Assembly: GCF_030332225.1 (NCBI RefSeq)
Contig: NZ_JAOWIF010000044.1
Location: 31,946 to 95,945, forward strand
Direction of reading: 5' to 3'
Length of the DNA: 64,000 nucleotides
Source of the DNA: Citrobacter sp. Cu233
GTDB taxonomy: Bacteria > Pseudomonadota > Gammaproteobacteria > Enterobacterales > Enterobacteriaceae
Shown: one piece after another, positions 1 to 9,739 of the stretch
Numbering within the stretch: the stretch's first letter is position 1
Layout of the letters: each line of letters opens with the position of its first letter
Made by a program: the position numbers and the translations under genes
Notes under the pieces: model-generated
Databases searched by the model: none
Told to the model about the DNA's origin: nothing
What the model saw: only the letters and a program-made list of their open reading frames with translations

Positions 1-59
1 TCAGCTTGATACAGATAACATCGACAGGTCGGAATAAGACGTGTTGATAAAACAGAATT
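1..59 (+). other. 23S-5S rRNA internal spacer (3' part)
   Basis: This stretch directly precedes the 5S gene and ends in the AAAACAGAATTT motif that precedes 5S genes in enterobacterial rrn operons. The 23S gene therefore lies just off the left edge. Its distance to mobBA matches the rrnA position of E. coli. Confidence 0.8.
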
Positions 60-179
60 TGCCTGGCGGCTGTAGCGCGGTGGTCCCACCTGACCCCATG
101 CCGAACTCAGAAGTGAAACGCCGTAGCGCCGATGGTAGTGTGGGGTCTCCCCATGCGAGAGTAGGGAACTGCCAGGCAT
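60..179 (+). rRNA. rrf: 5S ribosomal RNA
   Basis: The 120-nt segment starts TGCCTGGCGG and ends CTGCCAGGCAT, the complementary ends that form helix I of 5S rRNA. The interior is almost identical to E. coli 5S as I remember it, including the CCGAACTCAGAAGTGAAACG loop. It is the last gene of an rRNA operon whose 23S lies upstream of the window. No distal tRNA gene is visible between it and the terminator. Confidence 0.97.
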
Positions 180-192
180 CAAACAAGTGAAG

Positions 193-221
193 AAGCCCAT
201 CCTGACGGATGGGCTTTTTTT
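193..221 (+). terminator. Rho-independent terminator of the rRNA operon
   Basis: A perfect 10-bp stem AAGCCCATCC / GGATGGGCTT with a TGAC loop runs into seven T residues. It lies 13 nt after 5S and ends the rRNA transcript before the convergent mobAB genes. Confidence 0.9.
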
Positions 222-284
222 CGTCTGTATTTTTTGGAGAATTTATAGCTGGGTGGCGGTGTAAACGTCTTATCCGGTCTACGA

Positions 285-788
285 TTATCGTCCTACCCAT
301 TGCGTTACAAAATTTGCAATTTTCTGTATGTCATTGATATCTAACAATGGGACATCTATAGTAAGCGGGACATCACTGGCAACTGCGACAACATGCTCGT
401 CTATAACCAACTCTTCTGCACGATGTCCGCAACCTTCACGAAAAAGCAGGATCTTCGCGACAGGTTCATGCTTAAACCCTTCAATAAGCACCATATCTAA
501 TGTCGATACATCCATCCGGCTAACCAGATATGCCAGGTCCAGTTCGGGCTCTTCAGGTGTTTCAACCATTAACGCCCAACGCTGTTGGCTGGCAACCAGC
601 GTTTGTGCTGCTCCGGCTTTACGTAGTTCATAGCTATCCTTGCCAGGCTTATCGACATCCATATCGTGGTGTGTATGCTTAATCAATCCGGGACGAATAC
701 CTCTGGCACACAGTTCCGGGATAAGTTTTTTGAGCAGCGTGGTTTTCCCCGTGCCGCTCCAGGCCGCAATGGCGAGTAATGGGATCAT
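285..788 (-). CDS. mobB: Molybdopterin-guanine dinucleotide biosynthesis adapter MobB
   Basis: MobB is a GTP-binding partner of MobA in making the bis-MGD cofactor, in the cytoplasm. The protein has 167 residues with a P-loop, WSGTGKTT, at residues 10-17, and an [17 protein letters not shown] segment typical of the family. Its ATG overlaps the mobA stop by 4 bp, so the two genes form a coupled operon. In E. coli translation starts five codons earlier (MAGKT-MIP). Here the equivalent upstream codons read ATG GCA GGA TAA, so the longer start is closed by a stop and the second methionine must be used. The bis-MGD enzyme FdoG in this same window is a likely client of the pathway. Confidence 0.95.
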   Translation of the reverse strand: MIPLLAIAAWSGTGKTTLLKKLIPELCARGIRPGLIKHTHHDMDVDKPGKDSYELRKAGAAQTLVASQQRWALMVETPEEPELDLAYLVSRMDVSTLDMVLIEGFKHEPVAKILLFREGCGHRAEELVIDEHVVAVASDVPLTIDVPLLDINDIQKIANFVTQWVGR

Positions 789-1369
789 GATTTATCCTGC
801 CATCTGGCGAGTTCTTCGGGTGTATTCACATTCACGAATGCATCTTTATGATCGCTAAAGTCAACGGAATGTCCCCCTGCCTGGCGCATAAAGACCATCA
901 CGCGTCGTTCTCCAGACTGCAGGTAATCCTGTAGCAGGGGCTGCATTGATCTGTTCATCAGTGCAATTGTCGGGTGATCTCTTTCACCATCATGCACCCA
1001 GACAACGGGGGCTGATTTGCGTTGTTCTGTTAAACGAGCGACCAGATCGTGGGGGATATAGGGCATATCACAAGGGCAAAACAGAAACCAGTTCCCTTCT
1101 GCCTGTAGAAAAACCGACAGCATACCGGCCAATGGGCCAGGATAATCAGCCAGGGCATCGGGGATGACTTTCAGACCGCTTTGCTGATAAATATCCAGGT
1201 GGCGATTAGCGTTAACCACAACAGTCTCGACCTGCAAAGCGAGGGTGTCGGCCACATATCGCCAAAGGGGTTTTCCATCCAGTTCAAGCAAACCTTTATC
1301 TGCTCCACCCATTCGTCTGGCTTTACCGCCGGCCAGGATAACCCCTGTTATTGCACTATCCAGAATCAC
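785..1369 (-). CDS. mobA: Molybdenum cofactor guanylyltransferase MobA
   Basis: MobA transfers GMP from GTP to molybdopterin to build MGD. The N-terminal nucleotide-binding motif [12 protein letters not shown] and the [12 protein letters not shown] segment (metal-binding aspartate) are visible. The open frame runs further upstream, but I place the start at a GTG preceded by AGAGG with 8-nt spacing. That gives 194 residues, the E. coli length, and aligns the first ten residues with E. coli MobA. It is the first gene of mobAB and divergent from yihD. Confidence 0.93.
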   Translation of the reverse strand: MILDSAITGVILAGGKARRMGGADKGLLELDGKPLWRYVADTLALQVETVVVNANRHLDIYQQSGLKVIPDALADYPGPLAGMLSVFLQAEGNWFLFCPCDMPYIPHDLVARLTEQRKSAPVVWVHDGERDHPTIALMNRSMQPLLQDYLQSGERRVMVFMRQAGGHSVDFSDHKDAFVNVNTPEELARWQDKS

Positions 1370-1438
1370 TGATATCGCCTCTTTTAATGTGGGATTGACC
1401 CTGCTAACGTATCTACATTGAGCGTAAGGAGCACAACC

Positions 1439-1708
1439 ATGAAATGTAAACGTCTGAATGAAGTTATCGAACTCCTCCAGCCGGCCTGGCAGAAAGAACC
1501 CGATCTTAACCTGATGCAATTTTTACAGAAACTGGCGCAAGAGTCAGGTTTTGACGGAGAACTGGCGGATTTAACTGATGACATTCTGATCTATCACCTG
1601 AAAATGCGTGACTCAGCGAAAGACGCCGTGATCCCTGGCATTCAAAAAGATTATGAAGAAGATTTTAAAACTGCACTTCTACGCGCACGTGGCGTAATTA
1701 AAGAGTAA
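1439..1708 (+). CDS. yihD: Conserved DUF1040 protein YihD
   Basis: This is a small acidic cytoplasmic protein of 89 residues, nearly identical to E. coli YihD. Its function is not established. The start is the ATG preceded by AAGGAG at 1426-1431; an in-frame GTG seven codons upstream lacks a ribosome site. It stands alone between divergent mobA and the srkA-dsbA pair, and its stop codon overlaps a CpxR-like box. Confidence 0.93.
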   Translation: MKCKRLNEVIELLQPAWQKEPDLNLMQFLQKLAQESGFDGELADLTDDILIYHLKMRDSAKDAVIPGIQKDYEEDFKTALLRARGVIKE

Positions 1709-1718
1709 AACCTTGTAA
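1704..1718 (+). promoter_or_regulatory. CpxR box upstream of srkA-dsbA
   Basis: GTAAA-ACCTT-GTAAG matches the CpxR consensus GTAAA-N5-GTAAA with one mismatch. It overlaps the end of yihD and lies about 70 bp before srkA. In E. coli the srkA(yihE)-dsbA operon is a known Cpx regulon member. The position fits, but the promoter itself is inferred. Confidence 0.7.
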
Positions 1719-1784
1719 GCGCCTCCACCGAAAGCGCTGTGAAATGATATCCTGAATCATTCGTAGTAATTTCTGGATGATGGG

Positions 1785-2771
1785 ATGAACGACAACGCTT
1801 TTACTTTCCAGACGCTACACCCTGATACCATCATGGATGCCTTGTTTGAACAGGGCATCCGCGTGGATTCTGGTCTTACCCCGCTAAACAGCTATGAGAA
1901 CCGTGTTTATCAATTCCAGGATGAAGATCGCCGACGTTTTGTCGTGAAGTTCTATCGCCCTGAGCGTTGGTCTGTCGATCAGATTCAGGAAGAGCATCAA
2001 TTTGCTCTGGAACTGGTTAGTGATGACGTCCCGGTCGCTGTACCTCTGGTTCTGAATGGTCAAACGCTGCTGAGTCATCAGGGTTTTCACTATGCGATCT
2101 TCCCCAGCGTAGGTGGTCGTCAGTTTGAAGCCGATAACATCGATCAGATGGAGGCCGTGGGTCGCTACCTGGGCCGTCTTCACCAGACCGGGTGCAAACA
2201 CCCTTTTACCTTTCGCCCCACTATAGGTCTTGAAGAGTACCTGACTGAGCCACGTAAGCTTTTTGAGCATGCGCCTCTCATTCCGTCAGGACAAAAGGCG
2301 GCCTTCCTGAAGGCAACGGACGCACTGATTACCGTGGTCACCGAACGCTGGCATACGCGTTTTGCGTCGCTACGCCTGCACGGTGATTGCCATGCAGGTA
2401 ATATTTTGTGGCGTGATGGCCCGATGTTTGTCGATTTGGATGATGCCCGTAATGGTCCTGCAATACAGGATTTATGGATGCTTCTTAATGGTGATAAAGC
2501 AGAGCAACGTATGCAGCTTGAAACGATTATTGAGGCTTATGAAGAGTTTAGTGAATTTGACACCGCTGAAATCGGACTGATAGAACCTTTACGCGCTATG
2601 CGTTTAGTTTATTATCTTGCCTGGCTGATTCGACGTTGGGCTGATCCAGCTTTCCCCAAAAATTTTCCATGGTTAACCGGGGAAGATTACTGGCAGCGTC
2701 AGACCGCGACCTTTATTGAGCAGGCAAAAATTCTGCAAGAGCCCCCCTTACAATTAACGCCAATGTATTAA
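1785..2771 (+). CDS. srkA: Stress response Ser/Thr protein kinase SrkA (YihE)
   Basis: SrkA is a eukaryotic-like, APH-fold cytoplasmic kinase that is part of the Cpx response and protects cells from stress-induced death. The 328 residues equal the E. coli length. Visible kinase motifs are LHGDCHAGN near residue 200 (catalytic Asp and Asn) and FVDLDDA about ten residues later (metal-binding DFG equivalent). It lies 16 bp upstream of dsbA and is cotranscribed with it in E. coli; the CpxR box at 1704-1718 supports the same regulation here. Confidence 0.95.
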   Translation: MNDNAFTFQTLHPDTIMDALFEQGIRVDSGLTPLNSYENRVYQFQDEDRRRFVVKFYRPERWSVDQIQEEHQFALELVSDDVPVAVPLVLNGQTLLSHQGFHYAIFPSVGGRQFEADNIDQMEAVGRYLGRLHQTGCKHPFTFRPTIGLEEYLTEPRKLFEHAPLIPSGQKAAFLKATDALITVVTERWHTRFASLRLHGDCHAGNILWRDGPMFVDLDDARNGPAIQDLWMLLNGDKAEQRMQLETIIEAYEEFSEFDTAEIGLIEPLRAMRLVYYLAWLIRRWADPAFPKNFPWLTGEDYWQRQTATFIEQAKILQEPPLQLTPMY

Positions 2772-2787
2772 TCGGAGAAACTTGAAC

Positions 2788-3411
2788 ATGAAAAAAATAT
2801 GGCTGGCGCTGGCTGGTATGGTTTTAGCTTTTAGCGCATCGGCAGCGCAATTCCAGGATGGTAAGCAGTACATCACACTGGAAAAGCCGGTTGCGGGCGA
2901 ACCGCAGGTGTTGGAGTTTTTCTCCTTCTACTGCCCACATTGCTACCAGTTTGAAGAAGTCCTTCACGTATCTGATAACGTGAAGAAAAAGCTGCCAGAA
3001 GGTACCAAAATGACTAAGTATCACGTCGAGTTTTTGGGGCCTTTAGGTAAAGATCTGACGCAGGCATGGGCTGTTGCTATGGCACTGGGCGTTGAAGATC
3101 AGGTGACTGTGCCGTTGTTTGAAGGGGTACAGAAAACGCAGACTGTTCAGTCTGTCGCTGATATCCGTAAGGTCTTCGTCGACGCAGGTATTAAAGGTGA
3201 AGACTATGATGCGGCATGGAATAGCTTCGTGGTGAAATCACTTGTTGCCCAGCAGGAAAAAGCGGCAGCTGACTTGCAGCTGCAGGGCGTGCCGGCGATG
3301 TTTGTTAATGGCAAATATCAGGTGAACCCGCAGGGTATGGATACCAGCAGCATGGATATCTTTGTACAGCAGTATGCTGACACCGTGAAATTCCTGGTTG
3401 GTCAGAAGTAA
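2788..3411 (+). CDS. dsbA: Thiol:disulfide oxidoreductase DsbA
   Basis: DsbA is the periplasmic enzyme that donates disulfides to folding secreted proteins and is reoxidised by DsbB. The 207-residue precursor has a signal peptide [19 protein letters not shown] with cleavage after residue 19. The active site CPHC is followed by a thioredoxin fold with a helical insert. The cis-proline sits in GVPAMFVNG. The ATG follows CGGAGA; an in-frame TTG two codons earlier is less likely. It is one residue shorter than E. coli DsbA, in the FLGPLGKDL loop. A terminator follows immediately. Confidence 0.97.
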   Translation: MKKIWLALAGMVLAFSASAAQFQDGKQYITLEKPVAGEPQVLEFFSFYCPHCYQFEEVLHVSDNVKKKLPEGTKMTKYHVEFLGPLGKDLTQAWAVAMALGVEDQVTVPLFEGVQKTQTVQSVADIRKVFVDAGIKGEDYDAAWNSFVVKSLVAQQEKAAADLQLQGVPAMFVNGKYQVNPQGMDTSSMDIFVQQYADTVKFLVGQK

Positions 3412-3415
3412 AAGA

Positions 3416-3442
3416 AAAAGCCGGTCACAGACCGGCTTTTTT
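3416..3442 (+). terminator. Terminator of srkA-dsbA, overlapping the yihG stop
   Basis: AAAAGCCGGT / ACCGGCTTTT with a CACAG loop is followed by further Ts. The A-rich left arm means it can also act on the convergent yihG transcript, whose stop codon lies inside the stem. Confidence 0.88.
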
Positions 3443-4360
3443 ATTTGAGGCTTTAATCGCATTTAATTGTGTATCTTTCTCGCTCCAGAGCATGTTCAGC
3501 CACTGCTGGAACCGACGTTTAAAGGCCTTATCGTTAACGTAATCACCATGCAATTCTTCGCTAATCGGCTCGAGATTCACTCGCACGACAATGCGTGTCA
3601 GCTTGCCGCTGAGCATATCGTAGAAAGGATGACGGCTATTTTCTGGATAACACAGCGTAACGTTCAGCAATTTATCGAACTGTGACCCCAGAACGTTTAG
3701 CGCCATTGCAATGCCTGCCGCCTTGGGCGGGAGCAGATTGCTGTACGGGGAACGGGTTTGCTGACGTTTCTCGTCCGTAAAACGTGAGCCTTCGACAAAA
3801 TTCACAATGGTTGTCGGATGTACGCGAAATTTCTCGCAGGAACGGCGCGTTGTTTCTACATCTTTACCGCGTCGTTCCGGATGACGAAGCAGATAGCCAC
3901 GCGAATAGCGTTTCATAAACGGCATATCCAAAGCCCAACACGCCAGACCAATAAAAGGGACCCAGGCCAACTGCTGCTTGAGGAAATATTTATTCATCGG
4001 AATGTGTTTACGGAACAGAACGCAAAGCACAACGATGTCGGCCCAGCTGTAATGATTACAAATGAGCAGGTACCAGTTTTTCTTGCTAAGACCTTCCAGC
4101 CCTTCGATATCCCACTTTAATCGTGGATTAAGGTGCAGCAGTAGAGCCAGACCTTCACACCAGCAATACATCATGAAATTACAGAAGACAGAAACCTTGC
4201 GCCAGACGACAGGAATAGGCAAAAGGAGTTTTACAACCCCTGCAAGGATGATCGGCACAGAACAAAAAATCGTGACCAATATGGTCAATACGATACTCAG
4301 CAACAGCGTTATCGCAGCGAGTATTCTCGTCATAATTAAATTATTCAAAAGGTTAGCCAT
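3425..4360 (-). CDS. yihG: PlsC-family acyltransferase YihG
   Basis: This is an inner-membrane 1-acylglycerol-3-phosphate acyltransferase paralogue that influences phospholipid acyl composition. The 311-residue product starts at MANLLNN, matching E. coli; the longer open frame upstream lacks conservation. An N-terminal hydrophobic segment (about residues 10-45) is followed by the acyltransferase NHxxxxD motif, here NHYSWAD, and the FVEGSRF motif. E. coli has an arginine where this protein has tyrosine in NHxSWAD. It converges on dsbA and shares its terminator. Confidence 0.9.
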   Translation of the reverse strand: MANLLNNLIMTRILAAITLLLSIVLTILVTIFCSVPIILAGVVKLLLPIPVVWRKVSVFCNFMMYCWCEGLALLLHLNPRLKWDIEGLEGLSKKNWYLLICNHYSWADIVVLCVLFRKHIPMNKYFLKQQLAWVPFIGLACWALDMPFMKRYSRGYLLRHPERRGKDVETTRRSCEKFRVHPTTIVNFVEGSRFTDEKRQQTRSPYSNLLPPKAAGIAMALNVLGSQFDKLLNVTLCYPENSRHPFYDMLSGKLTRIVVRVNLEPISEELHGDYVNDKAFKRRFQQWLNMLWSEKDTQLNAIKASNKKAGL

Positions 4361-4580
4361 AGATAGTGCGCTAAATGAGGCGCAAGGGGCTGATTTTATC
4401 AGAAAACGAACCAAATGATGGATCTTCGCTGAATAGAAAAAAAGGTAATATCTATCCACATCCAGATATAAGCTGAAAAAATGACATAAAATCCCACTTA
4501 TCAGAATAACGCCATGAAAAATATAATAAATTATTATGATGCATAAATTGTATTGCAGGAATTAAAGGGCTGAAAATTAT

Positions 4581-4601
4581 TTATTCACAAAGTTATCCAC
4601 A
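4581..4601 (+). promoter_or_regulatory. Two DnaA boxes in the yihG-polA intergenic region
   Basis: TTATTCACA (4581-4589) and the perfect consensus TTATCCACA (4593-4601) lie in tandem, 12 bp start to start, about 125 bp before polA. DnaA stimulation of polA has been reported in E. coli. The rest of the 364-bp gap (4361-4724) is AT-rich with no gene. It must contain the divergent yihG and polA promoters, which I could not place with confidence. Confidence 0.7.
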
Positions 4602-4724
4602 GTTCGCTTTGCGAGCAATGCAGAAGATCTGCAAAAGTTTTTCGACAAATGCGGCGAAAAACTCATGTTTTCATCCCGTCTGTGGCATCCTTTACCCATA
4701 ATCTGATAAACAGGCACGGACATT

Positions 4725-7511
4725 ATGGTTCAGATCCCAGAAAACCCACTTATCCTTGTAGACGGTTCATCTTACCTGTATCGCGCATACCACGCGTTTC
4801 CGCCGCTGACTAACAGCGCAGGAGAGCCTACCGGTGCGATGTACGGTGTCCTCAACATGTTGCGTAGCCTGATTCTGCAATATCAGCCTACACATGCTGC
4901 GGTGGTATTCGACGCTAAGGGTAAAACCTTCCGTGATGAATTATTCGAACACTACAAGTCGCATCGCCCGCCAATGCCGGACGATTTACGCGCGCAGATT
5001 GAGCCTCTACATGCGATGGTAAAAGCGATGGGGCTGCCATTGTTGGCTGTTTCAGGCGTGGAGGCGGATGATGTCATCGGTACGCTGGCACGTGAGGCTG
5101 AGAAGGTGGGGCGTCCGGTGCTGATTAGCACCGGCGATAAAGATATGGCTCAGTTGGTGACGCCGAACATCACCCTCATTAACACCATGACTAATACGAT
5201 CCTTGGTCCGGATGAAGTTGTGAATAAGTACGGTGTCCCGCCTGAACTGATCATTGATTTCCTGGCGCTGATGGGTGATTCCTCCGATAACATTCCTGGC
5301 GTACCTGGCGTGGGTGAAAAAACGGCTCAGGCGCTGCTTCAGGGCTTGGGTGGGCTGGATACCCTCTATGCGGAATCAGATAAAATAGCAGGGCTGACCT
5401 TCCGTGGTGCCAAAACCATGGCAGGCAAACTCGAGCAGAATAAAGAAGTGGCGTATCTCTCGTATAAGCTGGCTACCATCAAAACGGATGTTGAGCTGGA
5501 ATTAACCTGCGAGCAGCTGGAAGTGCGCCAACCAGCAGCAGAAGAACTGCTTGGCCTGTTTAAACAGTATGAATTCAAGCGTTGGGTTACTGACGTTGAA
5601 GCCGGTAAATGGCTACAAGCGAAAGGGATGAAACCGGCAGCTAAACCGCAGGAAACAATCGTCGTCGATGAAACGCCTGAGGAACCTGCCACGGTTCTCT
5701 CGTACGATAATTATGTGACGATTCTGGATGAAGAAACGCTTGAAGCGTGGATTGCGAAGTTGAAAAAAGCCTCCGTATTCGCCTTTGATACAGAAACTGA
5801 CAGTCTGGATAACATCTCCGCTAATCTGGTTGGCCTCTCCTTTGCCATTGAGCCAGGTGTGGCTGCGTATGTTCCTGTCGCCCATGATTACCTGGATGCG
5901 CCCGATCAGATTTCTCGTGACCGTGCGCTGGCGTTACTGAAGCCACTGTTGGAAGATGAAAAGGCGCATAAAGTTGGGCAAAACCTGAAGTACGATCGCG
6001 GTATCCTGGCAAATTACGGGATTGAACTGCGCGGCATCGTCTTTGATACCATGCTCGAATCCTACATTCTTAACAGCGTCGCAGGCCGACACGATATGGA
6101 CAGCCTGTCAGATCGCTGGCTGAAACATAAAACAATCACCTTTGAAGAAATTGCCGGGAAAGGTAAAAACCAGCTGACCTTTAACCAGATAGCACTGGAA
6201 GAGGCCGGGCGCTATGCCGCAGAGGATGCCGATGTTACGCTTCAGTTGCACCTGAAGATGTGGCCAGAACTGCAGAAGCACAAAGGGCCGCTAAACGTTT
6301 TCGAAAATATTGATATGCCGTTGGTCCCGGTTCTGTCCCGCGTTGAGCGCAACGGTGTGAAAATTGATCCTGCTGTATTGCACAAACACTCAGAAGAGCT
6401 GACGTTGCGTTTGAATGCGCTGGAGCAAAAAGCGCACGAAATTGCCGGAGAAGCGTTTAACCTCTCTTCAACCAAGCAACTGCAAACGATTCTGTTTGAA
6501 AAACAGGGTATCAAGCCGCTGAAGAAAACACCGGGTGGTGCGCCGTCAACGTCGGAAGAGGTGCTGGAAGAGTTAGCGCTGGATTATCCGTTGCCGAAAG
6601 TTATCCTGGAATATCGTGGGTTAGCAAAACTGAAGTCGACCTACACGGATAAGCTTCCATTGATGATCAACCCAAAAACCGGGCGCGTGCATACCTCATA
6701 TCACCAGGCTGTCACGGCTACCGGACGTTTGTCTTCAACCGATCCTAACCTGCAAAATATCCCGGTACGTAACGATGAAGGTCGTCGTATTCGCCAGGCA
6801 TTTATCGCGCCAGAAGACTACGTGATTGTCTCTGCGGACTACTCGCAGATCGAGCTGCGTATTATGGCGCATCTTTCGCGCGATAAAGGCCTGCTTACTG
6901 CGTTTGCCGAAGGAAAAGATATTCACCGTGCAACGGCGGCAGAGGTTTTTGGTTTACCGCTCGATTCAGTGACCAGCGAACAGCGTCGTAGCGCAAAAGC
7001 CATTAACTTTGGTCTGATCTATGGCATGAGTGCTTTCGGTCTTGCTCGTCAGTTGAATATTCCGCGTAAAGAGGCACAGAAGTACATGGATCTCTACTTC
7101 GAGCGCTACCCTGGCGTGCTGGAATATATGGAACGGACGCGTGCACAGGCAAAAGAGCAAGGTTACGTTGAAACGCTGGAAGGGCGTCGCCTCTATTTAC
7201 CGGATATTAAATCCAGTAATGGCGCTCGCCGTGCCGGTGCAGAACGTGCTGCAATTAACGCTCCGATGCAGGGTACTGCCGCAGATATAATTAAGCGGGC
7301 CATGATTGCCGTGGACGGGTGGCTGCAAACAGAGCGGCCGCGCGTGCGCATGATCATGCAGGTGCACGATGAACTGGTGTTTGAAGTGCACAAAGATGAC
7401 CTGGAAAGCGTGTCGAAAAAGATCCATCAGCTGATGGAAAACGAGACGCAAATTGATGTGCCATTGCTGGTGGAAGTTGGTAGTGGTGAGAACTGGGATC
7501 AGGCGCATTAA
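4725..7511 (+). CDS. polA: DNA polymerase I
   Basis: Pol I performs RNA primer removal, gap filling and repair synthesis. The 928 residues equal E. coli Pol I. Domain order is a 5'-3' exonuclease (1 to about 323), a 3'-5' proofreading exonuclease (about 324-517; FAFDTETDS holds D355/E357 in E. coli numbering) and the polymerase (about 521-928). The polymerase shows motif A DYSQIELR (D705), the O-helix [14 protein letters not shown] and motif [11 protein letters not shown] (D882). All catalytic residues are present. It is monocistronic, followed by the spf RNA gene. Confidence 0.98.
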   Translation: MVQIPENPLILVDGSSYLYRAYHAFPPLTNSAGEPTGAMYGVLNMLRSLILQYQPTHAAVVFDAKGKTFRDELFEHYKSHRPPMPDDLRAQIEPLHAMVKAMGLPLLAVSGVEADDVIGTLAREAEKVGRPVLISTGDKDMAQLVTPNITLINTMTNTILGPDEVVNKYGVPPELIIDFLALMGDSSDNIPGVPGVGEKTAQALLQGLGGLDTLYAESDKIAGLTFRGAKTMAGKLEQNKEVAYLSYKLATIKTDVELELTCEQLEVRQPAAEELLGLFKQYEFKRWVTDVEAGKWLQAKGMKPAAKPQETIVVDETPEEPATVLSYDNYVTILDEETLEAWIAKLKKASVFAFDTETDSLDNISANLVGLSFAIEPGVAAYVPVAHDYLDAPDQISRDRALALLKPLLEDEKAHKVGQNLKYDRGILANYGIELRGIVFDTMLESYILNSVAGRHDMDSLSDRWLKHKTITFEEIAGKGKNQLTFNQIALEEAGRYAAEDADVTLQLHLKMWPELQKHKGPLNVFENIDMPLVPVLSRVERNGVKIDPAVLHKHSEELTLRLNALEQKAHEIAGEAFNLSSTKQLQTILFEKQGIKPLKKTPGGAPSTSEEVLEELALDYPLPKVILEYRGLAKLKSTYTDKLPLMINPKTGRVHTSYHQAVTATGRLSSTDPNLQNIPVRNDEGRRIRQAFIAPEDYVIVSADYSQIELRIMAHLSRDKGLLTAFAEGKDIHRATAAEVFGLPLDSVTSEQRRSAKAINFGLIYGMSAFGLARQLNIPRKEAQKYMDLYFERYPGVLEYMERTRAQAKEQGYVETLEGRRLYLPDIKSSNGARRAGAERAAINAPMQGTAADIIKRAMIAVDGWLQTERPRVRMIMQVHDELVFEVHKDDLESVSKKIHQLMENETQIDVPLLVEVGSGENWDQAH

Positions 7512-7567
7512 GGGTTTACTGAATAACGCGCTTTTTTCGTAACTAAGCAACATAAGATAGAGCTTTT

Positions 7568-7583
7568 TGTGATGTCCATTAGA
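7568..7583 (+). promoter_or_regulatory. CRP site upstream of spf
   Basis: TGTGA-TGTCCA-TTAGA has a perfect left CRP half-site and a degenerate right half. It lies about 85 bp before the Spot 42 start, as in E. coli, where cAMP-CRP represses spf. The role is inferred from that position. Confidence 0.6.
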
Positions 7584-7659
7584 AATCCCTATGGCGGGAA
7601 TGAAAAAAAATTACAAAAAGTGCTTTCTGAGCTGCTCAAAAAAGAGTAAAGTTATCCGC

Positions 7660-7768
7660 GTAGGGTACAGAGGTAAGATGTTCTATCTTTCAGACCTTTT
7701 ACTTCACGTAATCGGATTTGGCTGAATATTTTAGCCGCCCCAGTCAGTAATGACTGGGGCGTTTTTTA
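7660..7768 (+). ncRNA. spf: Spot 42 small RNA
   Basis: Spot 42 is an Hfq-dependent trans-acting RNA that base-pairs with mRNAs of secondary metabolism (galK and others) and amplifies catabolite repression. The 109-nt segment begins GTAGGGTACAGAGG and ends in a terminator stem GCCCCAGTCA / TGACTGGGGC with a TTTTTT tail. It appears identical to E. coli Spot 42 over its whole length as I recall it, and it occupies the same polA-engB gap. Confidence 0.97.
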
Positions 7769-7797
7769 TTGTGCGAAAGAAAGGTTTTGCACATGCT

Positions 7798-7833
7798 GTA
7801 GGCCGGATAAGACACACAGCGGCGCCATCCGGC
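7798..7833. repeat. REP element
   Basis: GTAGGCCGGATAAG and GCGCCATCCGGC are the two arms of a repetitive extragenic palindrome. It lies just after engB on its transcript strand. Confidence 0.85.
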
Positions 7834-7844
7834 ATATCCGTGGA

Positions 7845-8477
7845 TTATTCCCCGTCCTGCATCTCTTCAACGGGTGCCAGCTCACTAAACCAGCTATCCA
7901 GTTTCTGACGCAGTTTATCCACGCCCAGCTTTTTCAGCGATGAGAACGCTTCTACCTGCACATCGCCATTAAACGCCAGCACCGCTTCACGCACCATGTT
8001 CAGCTGTGCTTTCCGGGCACCACTGGCCAGCTTATCTGCTTTAGTCAGTAGAACCAGAACCTGAACGTTGCTCTCAACAGCCCACAGGATCATCTGCTGG
8101 TCGAGATCTTTTAGCGGGTGACGGATGTCCATTAATACCACCAGACCCTGCAGGCTCTGGCGTTTTTCCAGGTATTCAGCCAGCGCGCGCTGCCATTTAC
8201 GCTTCATCTCTTCCGGGACTTCGGCATAACCATAACCTGGCAGGTCGACCAGGCGTTTACCATCCACAACTTCAAACAAGTTGATGAGCTGAGTTCGGCC
8301 TGGTGTTTTAGAGGTACGCGCCAGACTCTTTTGATTGGTCAGGGTATTTAGCGCACTGGATTTGCCTGCGTTGGAACGGCCAGCAAAAGCCACTTCGATT
8401 CCCGTATCGGAAGGTAAATGGCGAATATCAGGCGCACTCATCACAAAATGCGTCTGTTGATAATTCAAGTTAGTCAA
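7845..8477 (-). CDS. engB: Ribosome biogenesis GTPase EngB (YsxC/YihA)
   Basis: EngB is an essential GTPase for 50S subunit assembly. GTPase motifs are G1 GRSNAGKS (near residue 33), G3 DLPGYG and G4 TKAD. I choose a TTG start at 8477 because GGAG lies 9 nt upstream and the product then has 210 residues beginning with the [13 protein letters not shown] segment, as in E. coli. An ATG five codons upstream has no visible ribosome site. It is transcribed towards spf, with a REP element after it. Confidence 0.93.
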   Translation of the reverse strand: MTNLNYQQTHFVMSAPDIRHLPSDTGIEVAFAGRSNAGKSSALNTLTNQKSLARTSKTPGRTQLINLFEVVDGKRLVDLPGYGYAEVPEEMKRKWQRALAEYLEKRQSLQGLVVLMDIRHPLKDLDQQMILWAVESNVQVLVLLTKADKLASGARKAQLNMVREAVLAFNGDVQVEAFSSLKKLGVDKLRQKLDSWFSELAPVEEMQDGE

Positions 8478-8702
8478 CGTGGTCGTCTCCATCAATCAAG
8501 GCTTTGCAGCGATTATACCTGAACACCAGCAAAAGACTGGTTTTTCGACACGTGGCCAGTGTAAGTAAAAACCTCGAGCTTTGTGAGACATTGCCGACAG
8601 TATCTATGCGAGATGACAGAGCGAAAAACAATATAATGTATATAAATCATATGATTATATTTTATTGGGATTCTGATTAATGCAAACTGTTACCCAGCTT
8701 AC

Positions 8703-8730
8703 TTGTGCCGTTACGTGAAAAAGGTAAAGT
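8703..8730 (+). promoter_or_regulatory. csrC promoter
   Basis: TTGTGC (-35) and TAAAGT (-10) are separated by 16 bp and end 7 bp before the inferred csrC start. The 8478-8702 stretch before it is AT-rich and contains the engB upstream region; I see no gene there. Confidence 0.55.
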
Positions 8731-8737
8731 AGCGCCC

Positions 8738-8980
8738 ATAGCGAGGAAGCTGACAGGATAAACGACTCAGGATGAGGGTCAGGAGCGCCAGGAGGCGAAG
8801 ACACAGGATTGTCAGGAAGACAAACGTCCGGAGACGTGAGTAAAAGGAAATGGAAACAACACGGAATGTTGCAGGCTAAGGGAAAACAGGGTGTGTTGAT
8901 AGCCGACAGGGATTGTAGAGCCCGCTGAGGGTTGAGAGTCAGGAAAAAAGGCGACAGATTACTCTGTCGCCTTTTTTCTT
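8738..8980 (+). ncRNA. csrC: CsrC regulatory RNA (CsrA sponge)
   Basis: CsrC sequesters the translational regulator CsrA. The segment lies in the conserved engB-yihI gap and starts ATAGCGAGGA. It carries many CsrA-type GGA motifs in stem-loop context, for example CAGGATGAGGGTCAGGAG, CAGGAGGCG and CCGGAGACG. It ends in a strong terminator, AGGCGACAGA / TCTGTCGCCT followed by T residues. Sequence is close to E. coli CsrC in the 5' and 3' thirds and more diverged in the middle. Ends are estimated to within a few bases. Confidence 0.93.
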
Positions 8981-9041
8981 TATTTCTGCTAGATTCCGGC
9001 GCAAATATATACTGAATAAAAACAGCCAAAGACGAATCATG

Positions 9042-9551
9042 ATGAAACCAACTTCTACACCACGCGGTAAAGGTCCTGCAAAAGCGCGTCGCAAAACACG
9101 CGAAGAAATTAATCAGGAAGCTCGCGACCGTAAGCGTCAGAAAAAACACCGTGGTCATGCGGCGGGTAGCCGTGCGTCCGGTAGTGATGGCGCATCAGGT
9201 GGCGGAAACCAAAACAAACAGAAAGATCCTCGTATTGGCAGTAAAACCCCCATTCCATTGGGTGTGACCGAAAAAGTCACCAAACAGCACAAACCGAAAA
9301 GTGAGAAACCTATGCTTTCACCACAGGCTGAGTTGGATTTACTGGAAACGGATGAGCGCCTGGATGCGCTGCTGGAACGTCTTGAAACCGGAGAAACCCT
9401 GAGCGCAGAAGATCAGGCCTGGGTAGATGCCAAACTGGATCGCATCGACGAGCTGATGCAAAAGCTGGGTCTCTCTTACGAGGATGACGAAGAAGAGGAT
9501 GAGGAAGAAAAGCAGGAAGATATGATGCGCCTGCTGAAAGGTGGCAACTAA
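9042..9551 (+). CDS. yihI: Der GTPase-activating protein YihI
   Basis: YihI stimulates the GTPase Der (EngA) and so modulates late 50S assembly. The 169-residue protein has a very basic N-terminal region ([19 protein letters not shown]), a glycine/serine-rich linker, a conserved [10 protein letters not shown] core and an acidic C-terminus (DDEEEDEEE). The second of two adjacent ATGs gives the E. coli start (MKP). It directly precedes the small ORF at 9564 and hemN. Confidence 0.93.
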   Translation: MKPTSTPRGKGPAKARRKTREEINQEARDRKRQKKHRGHAAGSRASGSDGASGGGNQNKQKDPRIGSKTPIPLGVTEKVTKQHKPKSEKPMLSPQAELDLLETDERLDALLERLETGETLSAEDQAWVDAKLDRIDELMQKLGLSYEDDEEEDEEEKQEDMMRLLKGGN

Positions 9552-9563
9552 CGGTTTTACACC

Positions 9564-9737
9564 GTGGGTCTTCCTGTCCTGCTTATAACCCTTCCGGTTA
9601 TATGTTATCTGGTGTGGTTATTCGTTAAACTACAGCGGTTGTCGCGGCGACAGAAGTGGCTGCGCAACCGGCTTATCACCCGCACTGGGGTTAAGCCGGT
9701 ACGCCGTACCCGCCAGAGACGCCATCGGAAGGAGTGA
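9564..9737 (+). CDS. Putative small basic single-pass membrane protein upstream of hemN
   Basis: An uninterrupted 57-codon frame begins with GTG and ends in a TGA two bases before the hemN ATG, so the hemN ribosome site GGAAGGAG lies inside it. This is a coupled-operon layout. The translation has a hydrophobic segment at residues 2-22 (ends YLVWLF) followed by an arginine/lysine-rich tail ending RRTRQRRHRKE, consistent with a membrane anchor and cytoplasmic basic tail. It is in the same frame as yihI, beginning 12 bp after the yihI TAA. No good ribosome site precedes the GTG, so the start is uncertain. I do not recognise it; Vibrio and Shewanella relatives have a DUF2489 membrane protein at this position, which I mention from memory only. 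Confidence 0.5.
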   Translation: MGLPVLLITLPVICYLVWLFVKLQRLSRRQKWLRNRLITRTGVKPVRRTRQRRHRKE

Positions 9738-9739
9738 GC

